Source: RGIG8748 sp045576175
GTDB taxonomy: Bacteria > Bacillota > Clostridia > UMGS1810
Direction of reading: 5' to 3'
Length of the DNA: 22,308 nt
Assembly: GCA_045576175.1 (NCBI GenBank)
Contig: JAZNFW010000069.1
Location: 1 to 22,308 of the forward strand
Shown here one piece after another: positions 6,307 to 14,633 of this stretch. The translations under genes were made by a program, and so were the position numbers. The number at the start of each line of letters is the position of its first letter. Within the stretch, counting starts at the first letter, position 1. The notes beneath the pieces are model-generated. The model worked only from the letters and a program-made list of their open reading frames with translations. It was not told where the DNA came from and did no database searches.

Positions 6307-7914
6307 ATGTACATAAAGAAAATAGAAATAAACGCCTTTGGTTGTTTTACTGACAAAGAGTTTGAATTAAACGAAAAATTTAATCTTATTTACGGGCTTA
6401 ATGAAAGCGGTAAATCCACCTTGTTTGCATTTGTTGTGTTTATGTTTTATGGCACAAAAATGAAAAAGGAAGCCTTAAGCTTTAAGGAAAGATATATGCC
6501 CTGGAACGGTGCTCCCATGCAAGGAAGAATTACATTCGAGCACGAGGGAGACACTTATGTACTGGATAGACTTTCCACAGGGACAAAAAGCACTGAAAAG
6601 CTTTACTGTGTGAACCGCGGGGAAGAAATTAAAGACCGTGCCATACTAGCTTCACCAGGAGAGTATTTCTTTGGCGTGGGTGCGCAGGCATTTTATTCAA
6701 GTGCTTTTTATCAGGGAAGCAAGAATTCACCTATTCCTGCATCTTCGGATGAAATTATAACAAAGCTTACACAGGCTGACGAAAACAGCACTGCCGAAGT
6801 ATCATACAATGAAATTTTGGAAACAATTAATGATGAAATTCTAAACCTTACTTCTGCAAGAAGAAAAACCGCCAGAATACCGATTCTCCAAAATGAGCTT
6901 AAGGCTAAAAATGAGGAAATAAGGTTGGCAGAAAGGCAGATTGCGGAAGTTACCCACATTACCCAGCAGAACACAAAGCTTACAGAGCAAATTTCTGCCA
7001 TCGAAGACAGTATTTCCAAATTGCAATCTAAGAACGAAGTTCTTGCAGAGAGTCCTAACGGGGAGCACAAAAGACAAAATTACGATTTTCTTCTTTTGGG
7101 TTTATCGATTTTGCTTTTCGCTTTGAGTGCAGCTTTTACAAAAATATGGCTTTTGATGCCGGCAATAATTTTATTGAGTTTATACATCGCTTTAACAGTA
7201 AAAAAAGCATCATACGCAAAAGGAATAAAGCTTGAGCACGATACAAAAGTCTTTACAATACAGGAAAATAATGATAAAATAGCTTTATTGATAAAAGAAG
7301 CTGGTGAGCTTAGAGCAGCCGTTGCACGAAATGAAGGACGACTTAGTGTGTGCCGCGAAAACTGTGCCGATATTAAGGATTTAATCTACGAAAAGGCGCA
7401 GATAGACCTAAAGCTTGAAGCGTGCAAGAAGGATGTTCAGGCACTCGAACTTGCAAGACTTGCACTCTCTAATGCGTATTATGAATACAAGTCTGTTTTT
7501 GCACCCAGGCTTTCCAAACTCGCAGGCAACATACTTTCAAAGCTTACGAGCGGAAAATATGATACTGCACTTGTTGATGATTCACTCTGTATGAGTGTTT
7601 CCGGAGAATTTGGATTCAAGGATGCAATTGCTCTTAGCCAGGGAGCGTCATATCAGGCGGGGCTTGCTCTGCATCTTGCACTTAGCGAAATAGTTTTTCA
7701 AAAATCAAATGTGCCAATCTTCTTGGATGATGCATTTGCTTTTTATGATGATGACAGGGTAAAGTCATCTGCACAGTATCTTACCGATTTATCGGAGAAA
7801 AAACAGATTATTTTTGCTACCTGCAGAAAATCTGAACTTGATTATTTTTCCAAAGATAAAGTTAATTTGTTGTATTTCAATCAAACAGAAGGGAATGATT
7901 TAAATGTCAGCTAA
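6307..7914 (+). CDS. compact YhaN/SbcC-like ATPase with a central transmembrane hairpin
   Basis: ABC/SMC-type ATPase, probably the partner of the adjacent nuclease. The N-terminal part holds a Rad50-like opening (IKKIEINAFGCF) and Walker A GLNESGKST (30-38). A charged heptad-like coil runs from about 180 to 245. Two hydrophobic segments follow at about 260-276 and 281-297, joined by a very short turn, and then a return coil to about 385. The C-terminal part carries the signature LSQGASYQAG (near 442) and Walker B IFLDDAF (near 471-478). No CxxC zinc hook is present between the coils. At 535 aa it is much shorter than B. subtilis YhaN (over 900 aa) or SbcC. Both nucleotide-binding halves and the ends are intact, so it looks like a short form and not a fragment. 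The 3' end overlaps yloU by 11 bases. Confidence 0.8.
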   Translation: MYIKKIEINAFGCFTDKEFELNEKFNLIYGLNESGKSTLFAFVVFMFYGTKMKKEALSFKERYMPWNGAPMQGRITFEHEGDTYVLDRLSTGTKSTEKLYCVNRGEEIKDRAILASPGEYFFGVGAQAFYSSAFYQGSKNSPIPASSDEIITKLTQADENSTAEVSYNEILETINDEILNLTSARRKTARIPILQNELKAKNEEIRLAERQIAEVTHITQQNTKLTEQISAIEDSISKLQSKNEVLAESPNGEHKRQNYDFLLLGLSILLFALSAAFTKIWLLMPAIILLSLYIALTVKKASYAKGIKLEHDTKVFTIQENNDKIALLIKEAGELRAAVARNEGRLSVCRENCADIKDLIYEKAQIDLKLEACKKDVQALELARLALSNAYYEYKSVFAPRLSKLAGNILSKLTSGKYDTALVDDSLCMSVSGEFGFKDAIALSQGASYQAGLALHLALSEIVFQKSNVPIFLDDAFAFYDDDRVKSSAQYLTDLSEKKQIIFATCRKSELDYFSKDKVNLLYFNQTEGNDLNVS

Positions 7915-8266
7915 TACCGGATTTGATTTGTCTAAGGGTTCAATTGTTATTGAAACAGAGGTTATTGCAAAAATTGCCGGCCATGTGGCTACATCCTGTT
8001 ATGGAGTTGTGGGTATGGCATATCGCTCAAAAACCGATGAGTTTGCAAATCTACTTAAGAAAGACAACATTACCAAAGGTATAAAGGTTACTATAAATCA
8101 GAAGAAAGTCAACATTGATATTCACATAATAGTCGAATACGGTACCAACATTACCGTAGTTTGCAACAGCATTATAAATAGCGTCAAGTATCAGGTGGCA
8201 GAGCTTACTGGTCTTGAGGTTGAAAATGTAAATGTTTTTGCGGAAGGCTTTCGTGTTCAGGAATAA
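7904..8266 (+). CDS. yloU: Asp23/Gls24-family (YloU-like) envelope protein
   Basis: Small protein of the Asp23/Gls24 (DUF322) family, whose members are linked to envelope stress and membrane homeostasis; the biochemical activity is not established. The 120 aa sequence shows the family's pattern: a start strand GSIVIETEVIAKIAGHVA (the VI..IA..A segment), CYGVVGM, then beta strands IKVTINQKKVNIDIHIIVEYG and a C-terminal helix leading to VNVFAEGF. There is no signal peptide or membrane segment. It lies directly before a YloV/FakA gene, reproducing the conserved yloU-yloV pair of Bacillota, which supports the call. The ATG at 7904 lies inside the end of the upstream ATPase gene, behind AGAAGGGA, so its translation may be coupled to that gene. 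Confidence 0.93.
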   Translation: MSANTGFDLSKGSIVIETEVIAKIAGHVATSCYGVVGMAYRSKTDEFANLLKKDNITKGIKVTINQKKVNIDIHIIVEYGTNITVVCNSIINSVKYQVAELTGLEVENVNVFAEGFRVQE

Positions 8267-8272
8267 GAGGTG
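8267..8272 (+). promoter_or_regulatory. ribosome-binding site deciding a TTG start for yloV
   Basis: GAGGTG lies six bases before TTG 8279. The in-frame GTG at 8270 sits inside this site and so cannot use it. Confidence 0.75.
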
Positions 8273-8278
8273 ATTTGC

Positions 8279-9907
8279 TTGATACAAGAAATTAATTCAA
8301 ACATCTATCGCGCTATGGTATTGTCTGCTGCAGCCAATCTTGCAAATCATATGCAGGAAGTCGACAATATGAATGTGTTTCCTGTTCCCGATGGCGACAC
8401 AGGAACTAATATGTCTATGACAATGGATGCTTGCGAAGCTGCACTAATCACATCTGATGCAGACTCTATTGCGTCCCTTACAAAGCTTGTTGCAAATGCA
8501 GCGCTAAGGGGTGCCCGAGGCAACTCCGGTGTAATACTCTCTCAGCTTATGCGTGGTGTATACAAAGCACTTTCTGATGCCCAGACAATAGATTGCACCT
8601 TGCTCTCTCTTGCAGTGCAGAGTGCGTCTAAAAGTGCCTACAAGGCTGTTATGAAGCCAACAGAAGGTACAATACTCACCGTTGCACGCAAAATGGCAGA
8701 ATTTGCCGAGAAAAATGGTGACCAATATGATGATGTAGTGGCGTTTGCTACAGATATTGTAGCTGCCGGGGATGAAGCACTTAAGAAAACTCCGGAAATG
8801 CTCCCTCAGCTTAAAGCGGCAGGTGTGGTAGATTCCGGCGGTCAGGGACTTATGTACATCTGCAAAGGCGCTTTAGAGGTCTTAAAAGCCGGAAAACCCA
8901 CCGTGCGCATTGGTGCATCCAGTGTAAAGGTTGACACTGCCGCTGCAAGCACTGATATATCCAATCTCAAATATCAGTACTGTACAGAGTGTATTATAGA
9001 AAAAAACGACAAGTCTCTTGATATATTTAAGTTGAAGCTTGCCCTTGAGCCAAAGGGCGACAGTATGGTTGTTGTTGATGATGAAGATGTTATCAAAATT
9101 CATATTCACACAAACACTCCCGATTTTGTGCTGTCCGAAGCGCTCAAAAGGGGAGAATTGAGCTCCATAAAAATAGAAAATATGAAGCTTCAGCATAATT
9201 CTCTGGCAGAAACTCCCCAGAGTGCTCCGACAGCGGAGAACGAAGAACTTAAAAAATATGGTTTTGTCTGCGTGGCAGCAGGTGAAGGCCTTTCCGAAAC
9301 CTTCAAAAACTTGGGTGTGGACTGCGTTATCGAGGGCGGTCAGACCATGAATCCCAGCACAGACGATATCTTAAGTGCAATCGAAGGAATTAATGCTGAA
9401 AATATTTTTGTATATCCCAACAATAAGAATATAATCATGGCAGCTCAGCAGGCAGGCGAGCTTTCGGACAAGAATATATTGGTTATTCCTACAAAAAGTG
9501 TTATGCAGGCAATAAGCAGTATACTTACCTTTGATGAGGACAGTTCTCCGGAAGAAAATTGCGAAGAAATGACAGATGTTATTTCCGAAGTAAAGAGCGC
9601 CCAGATTACCTATGCTGTGCGTGATACTGTCGTTGACGACAAGACTATCACTCCGGGTGATATTTTGGGTATTCTGGAGGGTAAAATTACAAATGTAACT
9701 ACTGGAACAAATGATTGTGTTTTTGAGCTTCTTGATACTATGGTAGATGGCGATAGCTCCGTAATTACTTTGTTCTATGGTATGGACGTGAATAGGGAAG
9801 ATGCGGAAAATTTAAAAACCGAACTTGAAGAAAAATACGATGACTGCGATGTTTATATGCATTTTGGCGGTCAGCCTGTGTATTACTATTTCATTTCTGT
9901 AGAGTAA
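8279..9907 (+). CDS. yloV: YloV/FakA-like kinase (DAK2 domain), fatty acid kinase subunit A
   Basis: Member of the DhaK/DAK2 family. In S. aureus the homologue FakA phosphorylates fatty acids held by FakB, feeding exogenous or recycled acyl chains to phospholipid synthesis. The N-terminal kinase domain carries NVFPVPDGDTGTNM with metal-binding Asp38 and Asp40 in the same numbering as FakA, followed by LRGARGNSGVILSQLMRG. The middle domain and a C-terminal EDD/DegV-like fold fill the remaining length; 542 aa is normal. TTG 8279 is chosen because GAGGTG sits six bases upstream and because alignment to relatives starts here; an in-frame GTG at 8270 overlaps that site. The gene lies 12 bases after yloU, as in other Bacillota. 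No FakB (DegV) gene is in the window, so the lipid-binding partner must be elsewhere. Confidence 0.92.
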   Translation: MIQEINSNIYRAMVLSAAANLANHMQEVDNMNVFPVPDGDTGTNMSMTMDACEAALITSDADSIASLTKLVANAALRGARGNSGVILSQLMRGVYKALSDAQTIDCTLLSLAVQSASKSAYKAVMKPTEGTILTVARKMAEFAEKNGDQYDDVVAFATDIVAAGDEALKKTPEMLPQLKAAGVVDSGGQGLMYICKGALEVLKAGKPTVRIGASSVKVDTAAASTDISNLKYQYCTECIIEKNDKSLDIFKLKLALEPKGDSMVVVDDEDVIKIHIHTNTPDFVLSEALKRGELSSIKIENMKLQHNSLAETPQSAPTAENEELKKYGFVCVAAGEGLSETFKNLGVDCVIEGGQTMNPSTDDILSAIEGINAENIFVYPNNKNIIMAAQQAGELSDKNILVIPTKSVMQAISSILTFDEDSSPEENCEEMTDVISEVKSAQITYAVRDTVVDDKTITPGDILGILEGKITNVTTGTNDCVFELLDTMVDGDSSVITLFYGMDVNREDAENLKTELEEKYDDCDVYMHFGGQPVYYYFISVE

Positions 9908-9913
9908 TTTTTG

Positions 9914-9938
9914 GGGCATGGTGCTTTGCACTGTGCCC
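9914..9938 (+). other. 11-bp hairpin (two G-U pairs) between yloV and recG
   Basis: GGGCATGGTGC (9914-9924) pairs with GCACTGTGCCC (9928-9938) around a TTT loop, with two adjacent wobble pairs in RNA. It is followed by AAATTTTA instead of a clean T-run, so it is at best a weak terminator or an mRNA-stability element. Confidence 0.5.
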
Positions 9939-9960
9939 AAATTTTATAAGTGGTGTTTTT

Positions 9961-12024
9961 ATGGAATTTAGTCAATATGTAAGCTTTGTAAATTCAAAAC
10001 TTAATATCTTAAAGGGCATAGGCGAAACAAAAACCTTGCTTTTTTCTAAACTTGGCATAGAATGCATATGGGACCTTTTGTACTTTTTCCCGTACAGATA
10101 TGAGGATAGAAGCAGATATATCAAAATAGCAGATGTTACAGAAGGTGATACCTGCTGTATTGATGCACTGGTGCGTGGCCCGGTGATAGAGAAAAAGCTA
10201 AAGAAAAATATGTCTCTCTATATACTTAGAGTTGAGGATTCCACCGGATTTTTAAATGTAAAGTGGTTTTCTTCGCCGTTTAACAAGCACAAGATAAAAA
10301 GAGGTATGCGATATAGTTTTTTCGGCACGATTGAAAGAAACGGGCAAAGTAGCGAAATGCTCCTTAAGGATATGGAACCCTACGGTGAAAACAGCATTAC
10401 AGGCCGTATTATGCCCGTGTATTCATTGACAAACGGATTGACACAGAAGGACTTTCGCAAAAGTATAGCGTGCATATTCGAAAGGCTCAAGACTGTGTAT
10501 GAGACGCTTCCTCAAGATATAATAAAGAAATTTTCGCTTATGCTGTTAAAAAATGCTCTTATTGAAATTCACAACCCGCAGGATATCCAAAGCCTGAATG
10601 ACGCAAGAGAAAGGCTTGCCTTTGAGGAACTTTTTGTGCTTAGCCTCGTGCTCAAACGAGTGAGAAAAGCGTGCGATGTCAACTCCCATGTGAAAATTGA
10701 GGACATAAAATGTGCAAGAGAATTTAAAAATTTACTACCATTTGAATTAACCGAGGACCAGAAGAAATGCATCAATGATATCTGCGTAGATTTGAAAAGC
10801 GACAAACCTATGTGCCGGCTTGTACAAGGCGATGTAGGAAGCGGAAAGACAGCCGTTGCGGCTTGTAGTGCATATGTAACAGCAAAAAACGGGTATCAGA
10901 CTGCATTTATGGCTCCTACAGAGATACTTGCTAACCAGCATTTTGCATCTCTTACAAAGCTTTTCGAAGGTAGCGGAATTAAACTTGGACTTCTTACCGG
11001 CTCGAGCAAAAACAAAGAGGAAATTATAGAGAATATCCGTCTTGGAAAATACGACATAGTTGTTGGCACTCACGCACTGATTGAGGATAGAACTACATTT
11101 AAAAATCTTGGTTTATGTATTACGGATGAGCAACACCGCTTTGGTGTAAGACAGCGTGCGGCACTATCTAAGGGCGAGCTTTATCCAAATGTTCTGGTAA
11201 TGAGTGCAACACCTATACCGAGAACGCTTTCACTTGTGTTGTATGGCGATCTTGATATATCTGTAATCAAATCAATGCCTGCAGGCAGGCAAAAGGTCGA
11301 TACTTTCTGTGTAAATTCCTCATACAGAGACCGTGTGGATGCATTTATAGAGAAGCAGCTTGATGCGGATAATCAATGCTTTGTTGTGTGTCCCCTTATA
11401 GAAGAGTCCGAGAACATCGACGCACTGTCGGGTGAGGATGCATATAAACATCTGTGTGCAAGGTTTGGCGAAGATAAAGTTATGCTCCTGCACGGAAAAA
11501 TGTCTGCACAGCAAAAGGACAGTATTATGCAGAGTTTTTATGATAAAAAAATTTCCGTTCTGGTTTCAACTACTGTCATAGAGGTTGGTATTGATGTGCC
11601 TGATGCTACGCTTATAATTATTGAAAATGCAGAAAGATTTGGCCTGTCACAGCTTCATCAGTTAAGGGGAAGAGTCGGCAGGGGACAAAACAAGTCTTTT
11701 TGCATACTTATATCCGAATGTCAGAGCGAATCTGCGAAAGCAAGAATGAACATTATGTGTCGTCATTCGGACGGTTTTGAAATAGCGGAAGAGGATCTCA
11801 AAATGCGTGGTTGCGGTGAGTTTTTCGGCACAAGACAGCATGGAGTTCCTGAACTTAAAATTGCCAATCTTTTCAGTGATATTCCCATAGCACAAAAAGC
11901 CTCGAAGGCTTGTGATTATGTGTTGCAAAACGACCCTGAGATGACAAGTGATTCATATTCAGCTCTGAGATTAAGAATAGATAAAACTTTCAAGGACTTT
12001 GATGGCTTTAAAACATTTAACTAG
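9961..12024 (+). CDS. recG: ATP-dependent DNA helicase RecG
   Basis: Branched-DNA helicase that regresses stalled replication forks and processes recombination intermediates. The N-terminal region (about 1-180) matches the wedge/OB domain, starting with the helix-hairpin-helix-like ILKGIGETKTLLFSKLGI and FPYRYEDRS. The motor follows: Walker A GDVGSGKT (290-297), the RecG-type DEQH box (389-392, followed by RFGVRQR), MSATPIPRTL (motif III) and LRGRVGRG (near 568-575, motif VI). The C-terminal part contains LKMRGCGEFFGTRQHG, typical of the RecG end region. At 687 aa the protein is full length. The ATG at 9961 has only a modest ribosome-binding site (AGTGGTG), but alignment favours it. The position after yloU and yloV echoes the conserved chromosomal cluster. 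Confidence 0.97.
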   Translation: MEFSQYVSFVNSKLNILKGIGETKTLLFSKLGIECIWDLLYFFPYRYEDRSRYIKIADVTEGDTCCIDALVRGPVIEKKLKKNMSLYILRVEDSTGFLNVKWFSSPFNKHKIKRGMRYSFFGTIERNGQSSEMLLKDMEPYGENSITGRIMPVYSLTNGLTQKDFRKSIACIFERLKTVYETLPQDIIKKFSLMLLKNALIEIHNPQDIQSLNDARERLAFEELFVLSLVLKRVRKACDVNSHVKIEDIKCAREFKNLLPFELTEDQKKCINDICVDLKSDKPMCRLVQGDVGSGKTAVAACSAYVTAKNGYQTAFMAPTEILANQHFASLTKLFEGSGIKLGLLTGSSKNKEEIIENIRLGKYDIVVGTHALIEDRTTFKNLGLCITDEQHRFGVRQRAALSKGELYPNVLVMSATPIPRTLSLVLYGDLDISVIKSMPAGRQKVDTFCVNSSYRDRVDAFIEKQLDADNQCFVVCPLIEESENIDALSGEDAYKHLCARFGEDKVMLLHGKMSAQQKDSIMQSFYDKKISVLVSTTVIEVGIDVPDATLIIIENAERFGLSQLHQLRGRVGRGQNKSFCILISECQSESAKARMNIMCRHSDGFEIAEEDLKMRGCGEFFGTRQHGVPELKIANLFSDIPIAQKASKACDYVLQNDPEMTSDSYSALRLRIDKTFKDFDGFKTFN

Positions 12025-12062
12025 CTTATATTACATAAATATAACATTTTAAAAAATTCTCT

Positions 12063-12090
12063 TTGATTCTAAGCGCTTTTGTGGTAAAAT
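12063..12090 (+). promoter_or_regulatory. putative sigma-A promoter of the prfA operon
   Basis: TTGATT (12063-12068) and TAAAAT (12085-12090) are 16 bases apart, about 37 bases before the prfA start. The spacer contains the 8-base palindrome AAGCGCTT (12071-12078). No convincing terminator follows recG, so read-through may add to expression. Confidence 0.6.
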
Positions 12091-12127
12091 TATTGTCGAT
12101 GTATTATGTACTTTTTGAGGTGGACAA

Positions 12128-13192
12128 ATGTTTGAAAAACTTTCTTTTATAGACGATAGATTCAAAGAACTGGAAGCTAAAATCTGCGATCCCGAAGTAA
12201 TTGCAGACCAGGAGCAATGGCGAAAACTATGCAAGGAGCATAGCGACATTACACCTATCGTAAATAAATATCGCGAATATAAAACTCTTGTGGAAAACAT
12301 CAGCGAAGCCAATGAACTTTTAAGTGAGGTTTCCGACAAAGAAGAAAGAGAATTTCTTGAAGCCACAATTGACGAAAGCAAAGAAGGTATAGAAAGTATC
12401 AGCGAAGAACTAAAAATACTTCTTTTGCCAAGAGACCCCAATGATGACAAGAATGTCATCGTAGAAATCAGGGGCGGCGCAGGTGGCGACGAAGCAGCGC
12501 TTTTTGCTTCGGATTTATTAAGAATGTACTCAATGTATGCTGAAACAAAACGCTGGAAGGTAGAAATGCTTTCCGAGAGCCCCACAGACATTGGCGGCTA
12601 CAAGGAGGTTTCCTTTTCTATTGCTGGCGACAAAGCATACAGCCGTCTCAAGTTTGAAAGCGGTGTTCATCGTGTACAGAGAATTCCCTCCACCGAATCC
12701 GGTGGTAGAATACACACATCCACAGTAACTGTAGCAGTGCTTCCTGAGGTGGAAGAGGTCGAGGTGGAAATAAATCAAAATGATTTAAGAATTGATGTGT
12801 TTCGTGCAGGCGGTCCCGGCGGTCAGTGCGTTAACACTACTGACTCTGCTGTAAGAATTACACATTTGCCTACAGGCATAGTGGTATCTTGTCAGGATGA
12901 AAAATCACAGCACAAAAACAAAGACAAGGCTATGAAAATTTTAAGGTCGAGAGTTTACGATGTGTTCATCCAAGAGCAAAACGATGCTATAAGTGCCGAA
13001 AGAAAAAGTCAGGTCGGAACCGGAGATAGAAGCGAAAGAATACGCACCTACAACTATCCGCAAGGTCGTGTTACCGACCACAGAATAGGACTTACTCTCC
13101 ATAGACTCGACTCAATTCTAAATGGTGACCTAGACGAAATAATCGATGCTCTCATCACTACTGACCAGAGCGAAAAACTTAAAAATGAGTGA
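12128..13192 (+). CDS. prfA: peptide chain release factor 1 (RF1)
   Basis: Class I release factor that reads UAA and UAG stop codons and triggers hydrolysis of peptidyl-tRNA. The catalytic GGQ is at 231-233 within RAGGPGGQCVNTTDSAVR. The stop-codon recognition tripeptide is PST (187-189) in HRVQRIPSTESGGRIHTS, in the PxT form of RF1 and unlike the SPF of RF2. The long N-terminal helical domain and the 354 aa length are normal. The ATG follows GAGGTGG. The usual partner prmC (hemK), which methylates the GGQ glutamine, is not next to it: the ywlC gene overlaps the prfA stop instead. The operon continues with t6A and protein-modification genes. Confidence 0.97.
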   Translation: MFEKLSFIDDRFKELEAKICDPEVIADQEQWRKLCKEHSDITPIVNKYREYKTLVENISEANELLSEVSDKEEREFLEATIDESKEGIESISEELKILLLPRDPNDDKNVIVEIRGGAGGDEAALFASDLLRMYSMYAETKRWKVEMLSESPTDIGGYKEVSFSIAGDKAYSRLKFESGVHRVQRIPSTESGGRIHTSTVTVAVLPEVEEVEVEINQNDLRIDVFRAGGPGGQCVNTTDSAVRITHLPTGIVVSCQDEKSQHKNKDKAMKILRSRVYDVFIQEQNDAISAERKSQVGTGDRSERIRTYNYPQGRVTDHRIGLTLHRLDSILNGDLDEIIDALITTDQSEKLKNE

Positions 13193-14198
13193 AATGCAAA
13201 TGACGCAAATAATTAAAGAAGATGAGCTTCATAGTGCGGCTCTTTGCCTTGCAAACGGCGGCACGGTAGCCTTCCCGACAGAGACGGTATACGGTCTTGG
13301 ATGCGACGCTATGAACAATACTGCAATCGACAAGGTCTACAAGGCTAAAGGAAGGCCAAGCGACAATCCGCTTATTGTACATATTGCAAATCCTTTGGAT
13401 GTTACAAAACTGGCAGCTGAGGTGACCCCCGATGCTAAAAAGCTTATGGATGCTTTCTGGCCCGGACCTCTAACTATAATTTTCCCAAAACTTTCTTCTG
13501 TTCCGCTGCGCGTTACCGGAGGATTGGATACAGTTGCAGTTCGCTGCCCATCAGATTATCTTGCAAACAGGCTTATTTCCTTAAGCGGAAAATTCATCGC
13601 GGCACCATCTGCCAATCTTTCAGGAAGTCCCAGCCCTACAACAGCCGAGCATGTTATAGCCGATCTTGACGGCAGGGTGGACTACATACTATGCGGACCA
13701 AATTCAAAGATTGGTCTGGAGTCAACAGTGATCGATATGACAGGCAGCTCTCCGGCTATCTTAAGACCCGGAGCTGTTACCTTAGAAATGATTTCCAAGG
13801 TCATTCCCGGTGTTACCTACGACAAGGGGATTTTTGCTCAGACGGACAAGCCAAAAAGTCCGGGTATGAAGTACAAGCATTATTCTCCAAAGGCAGAAGT
13901 TGAGGTTGTAGTAGGAAAGAGCGATGATGCCCGAAAATACATATCATCTAAACTGGAAGAAAATAATAACTGCGGCGTACTTACTTTTTTCGGTAATGAT
14001 TATGACAGTGCACGCTGTGTGCTTTCTGTTTCGAATTCTATGGAAGAGTATGCTTCAAAGCTGTTTTATAACTTAAGGGTTTTCGATGAATACAAAGTAG
14101 ACAAAATCTATGCCGAATTCATAGAGGCCGACGGAATAGGCGTTGCCATAAAGAACCGTTTATTCAAAGCGGCGGGCAATAATATAACAAGGGTGTAA
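13185..14198 (+). CDS. ywlC: L-threonylcarbamoyladenylate synthase (Sua5/YwlC type)
   Basis: Makes threonylcarbamoyl-AMP from threonine, bicarbonate and ATP, the first step of tRNA t6A37 formation. The YrdC-type core has GGTVAFPTETVYGLGCDA, then KAKGRPSDNPL (53-63) and APSANLSG (Ser142-Ala143-Asn144), which bind nucleotide and threonine. A linker with SPGMKYKHYSPKAEVEV leads into the extra C-terminal Sua5 domain (about 225-337), so this is the two-domain Sua5/YwlC form and not the short TsaC form. Start choice is uncertain: ATG 13185 overlaps the prfA stop by eight bases, while 13194 and 13200 are alternatives and none has a strong ribosome-binding site, suggesting coupling to prfA. TsaD, which uses this product, is encoded three genes downstream. 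Confidence 0.92.
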   Translation: MSEMQMTQIIKEDELHSAALCLANGGTVAFPTETVYGLGCDAMNNTAIDKVYKAKGRPSDNPLIVHIANPLDVTKLAAEVTPDAKKLMDAFWPGPLTIIFPKLSSVPLRVTGGLDTVAVRCPSDYLANRLISLSGKFIAAPSANLSGSPSPTTAEHVIADLDGRVDYILCGPNSKIGLESTVIDMTGSSPAILRPGAVTLEMISKVIPGVTYDKGIFAQTDKPKSPGMKYKHYSPKAEVEVVVGKSDDARKYISSKLEENNNCGVLTFFGNDYDSARCVLSVSNSMEEYASKLFYNLRVFDEYKVDKIYAEFIEADGIGVAIKNRLFKAAGNNITRV

Positions 14199-14201
14199 AT
14201 T

Positions 14202-14633
14202 ATGAAAATACTTTTCGTATGTACTGGAAATACTTGTCGAAGTCCTATGGCAGAGGCAATATTCAATAAATTATGCTCCAAGGAGCATAGTGCTTTTTCG
14301 AGAGGAACAGGTGTGTTCATACCCCAGAAAATATCTCAAAAATCCGTTGAGGCATTAAAAATGTTTGATATTGATAATTCCTCTCACAAATCAGCCATGG
14401 TCTGCGAGGAAGATATCAGGAATTCAGACCTTGTGCTCACAATGACTTCGGCACATAAAATGGCTCTCAAGTCAAGCTATCCTTCGTATAAACAAAAAAT
14501 TTTTACTTTAAACGAAAAAGCAACAGGCAAGGATTCTGACATAGAAGACCCCTATGGATTGGGCCAGGAAAACTATAATGAGTGTGCAAAAGAGATTTAC
14601 AACTCTGTGGAGAAACTTTTATGTATGTTGTAA
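14202..14633 (+). CDS. ywlE: YwlE-like protein-arginine phosphatase (low-molecular-weight PTP fold)
   Basis: Cytoplasmic phosphatase of the low-molecular-weight tyrosine phosphatase fold. The N-terminal P-loop is CTGNTCRS, with nucleophile Cys7 and Arg13; the general acid is Asp116 in DPYG. Thr at position 11 is the residue that in B. subtilis YwlE gives preference for phosphoarginine; ordinary tyrosine phosphatases have Ile or Val there. Removal of phosphoarginine marks placed by the kinase McsB is therefore the likely role, linked to ClpC-ClpP protein turnover and, in some species, spore germination. No McsB gene is visible here. At 143 aa the protein is full length. It starts three bases after ywlC, preserving the ywlC-ywlE neighbourhood of Bacillota, and its end overlaps rimI by 13 bases. 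Confidence 0.88.
   Translation: MKILFVCTGNTCRSPMAEAIFNKLCSKEHSAFSRGTGVFIPQKISQKSVEALKMFDIDNSSHKSAMVCEEDIRNSDLVLTMTSAHKMALKSSYPSYKQKIFTLNEKATGKDSDIEDPYGLGQENYNECAKEIYNSVEKLLCML

Noticed and set aside
6711..7070. 119-residue - strand frame within the YhaN-like gene
   Set aside because: It is antisense to the coiled-coil coding region and has no domain or ribosome-binding site of note.
12025..12050. Possible terminator after recG (TTATATT with AATATAA)
   Set aside because: The stem is seven A-T pairs only and has no proper T-tract, so it is too weak to call.
12049..12591. 180-residue open frame on the - strand opposite the start of prfA
   Set aside because: It is Ser/Leu-rich low complexity, covers a certain prfA gene in antisense and has no recognisable domain, so it is a shadow.
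14272..14289. Inverted repeat TATGCTCC-AA-GGAGCATA in ywlE
   Set aside because: It lies within coding sequence, the loop is too small for the full stem, and no T-run follows, so chance is the best explanation.
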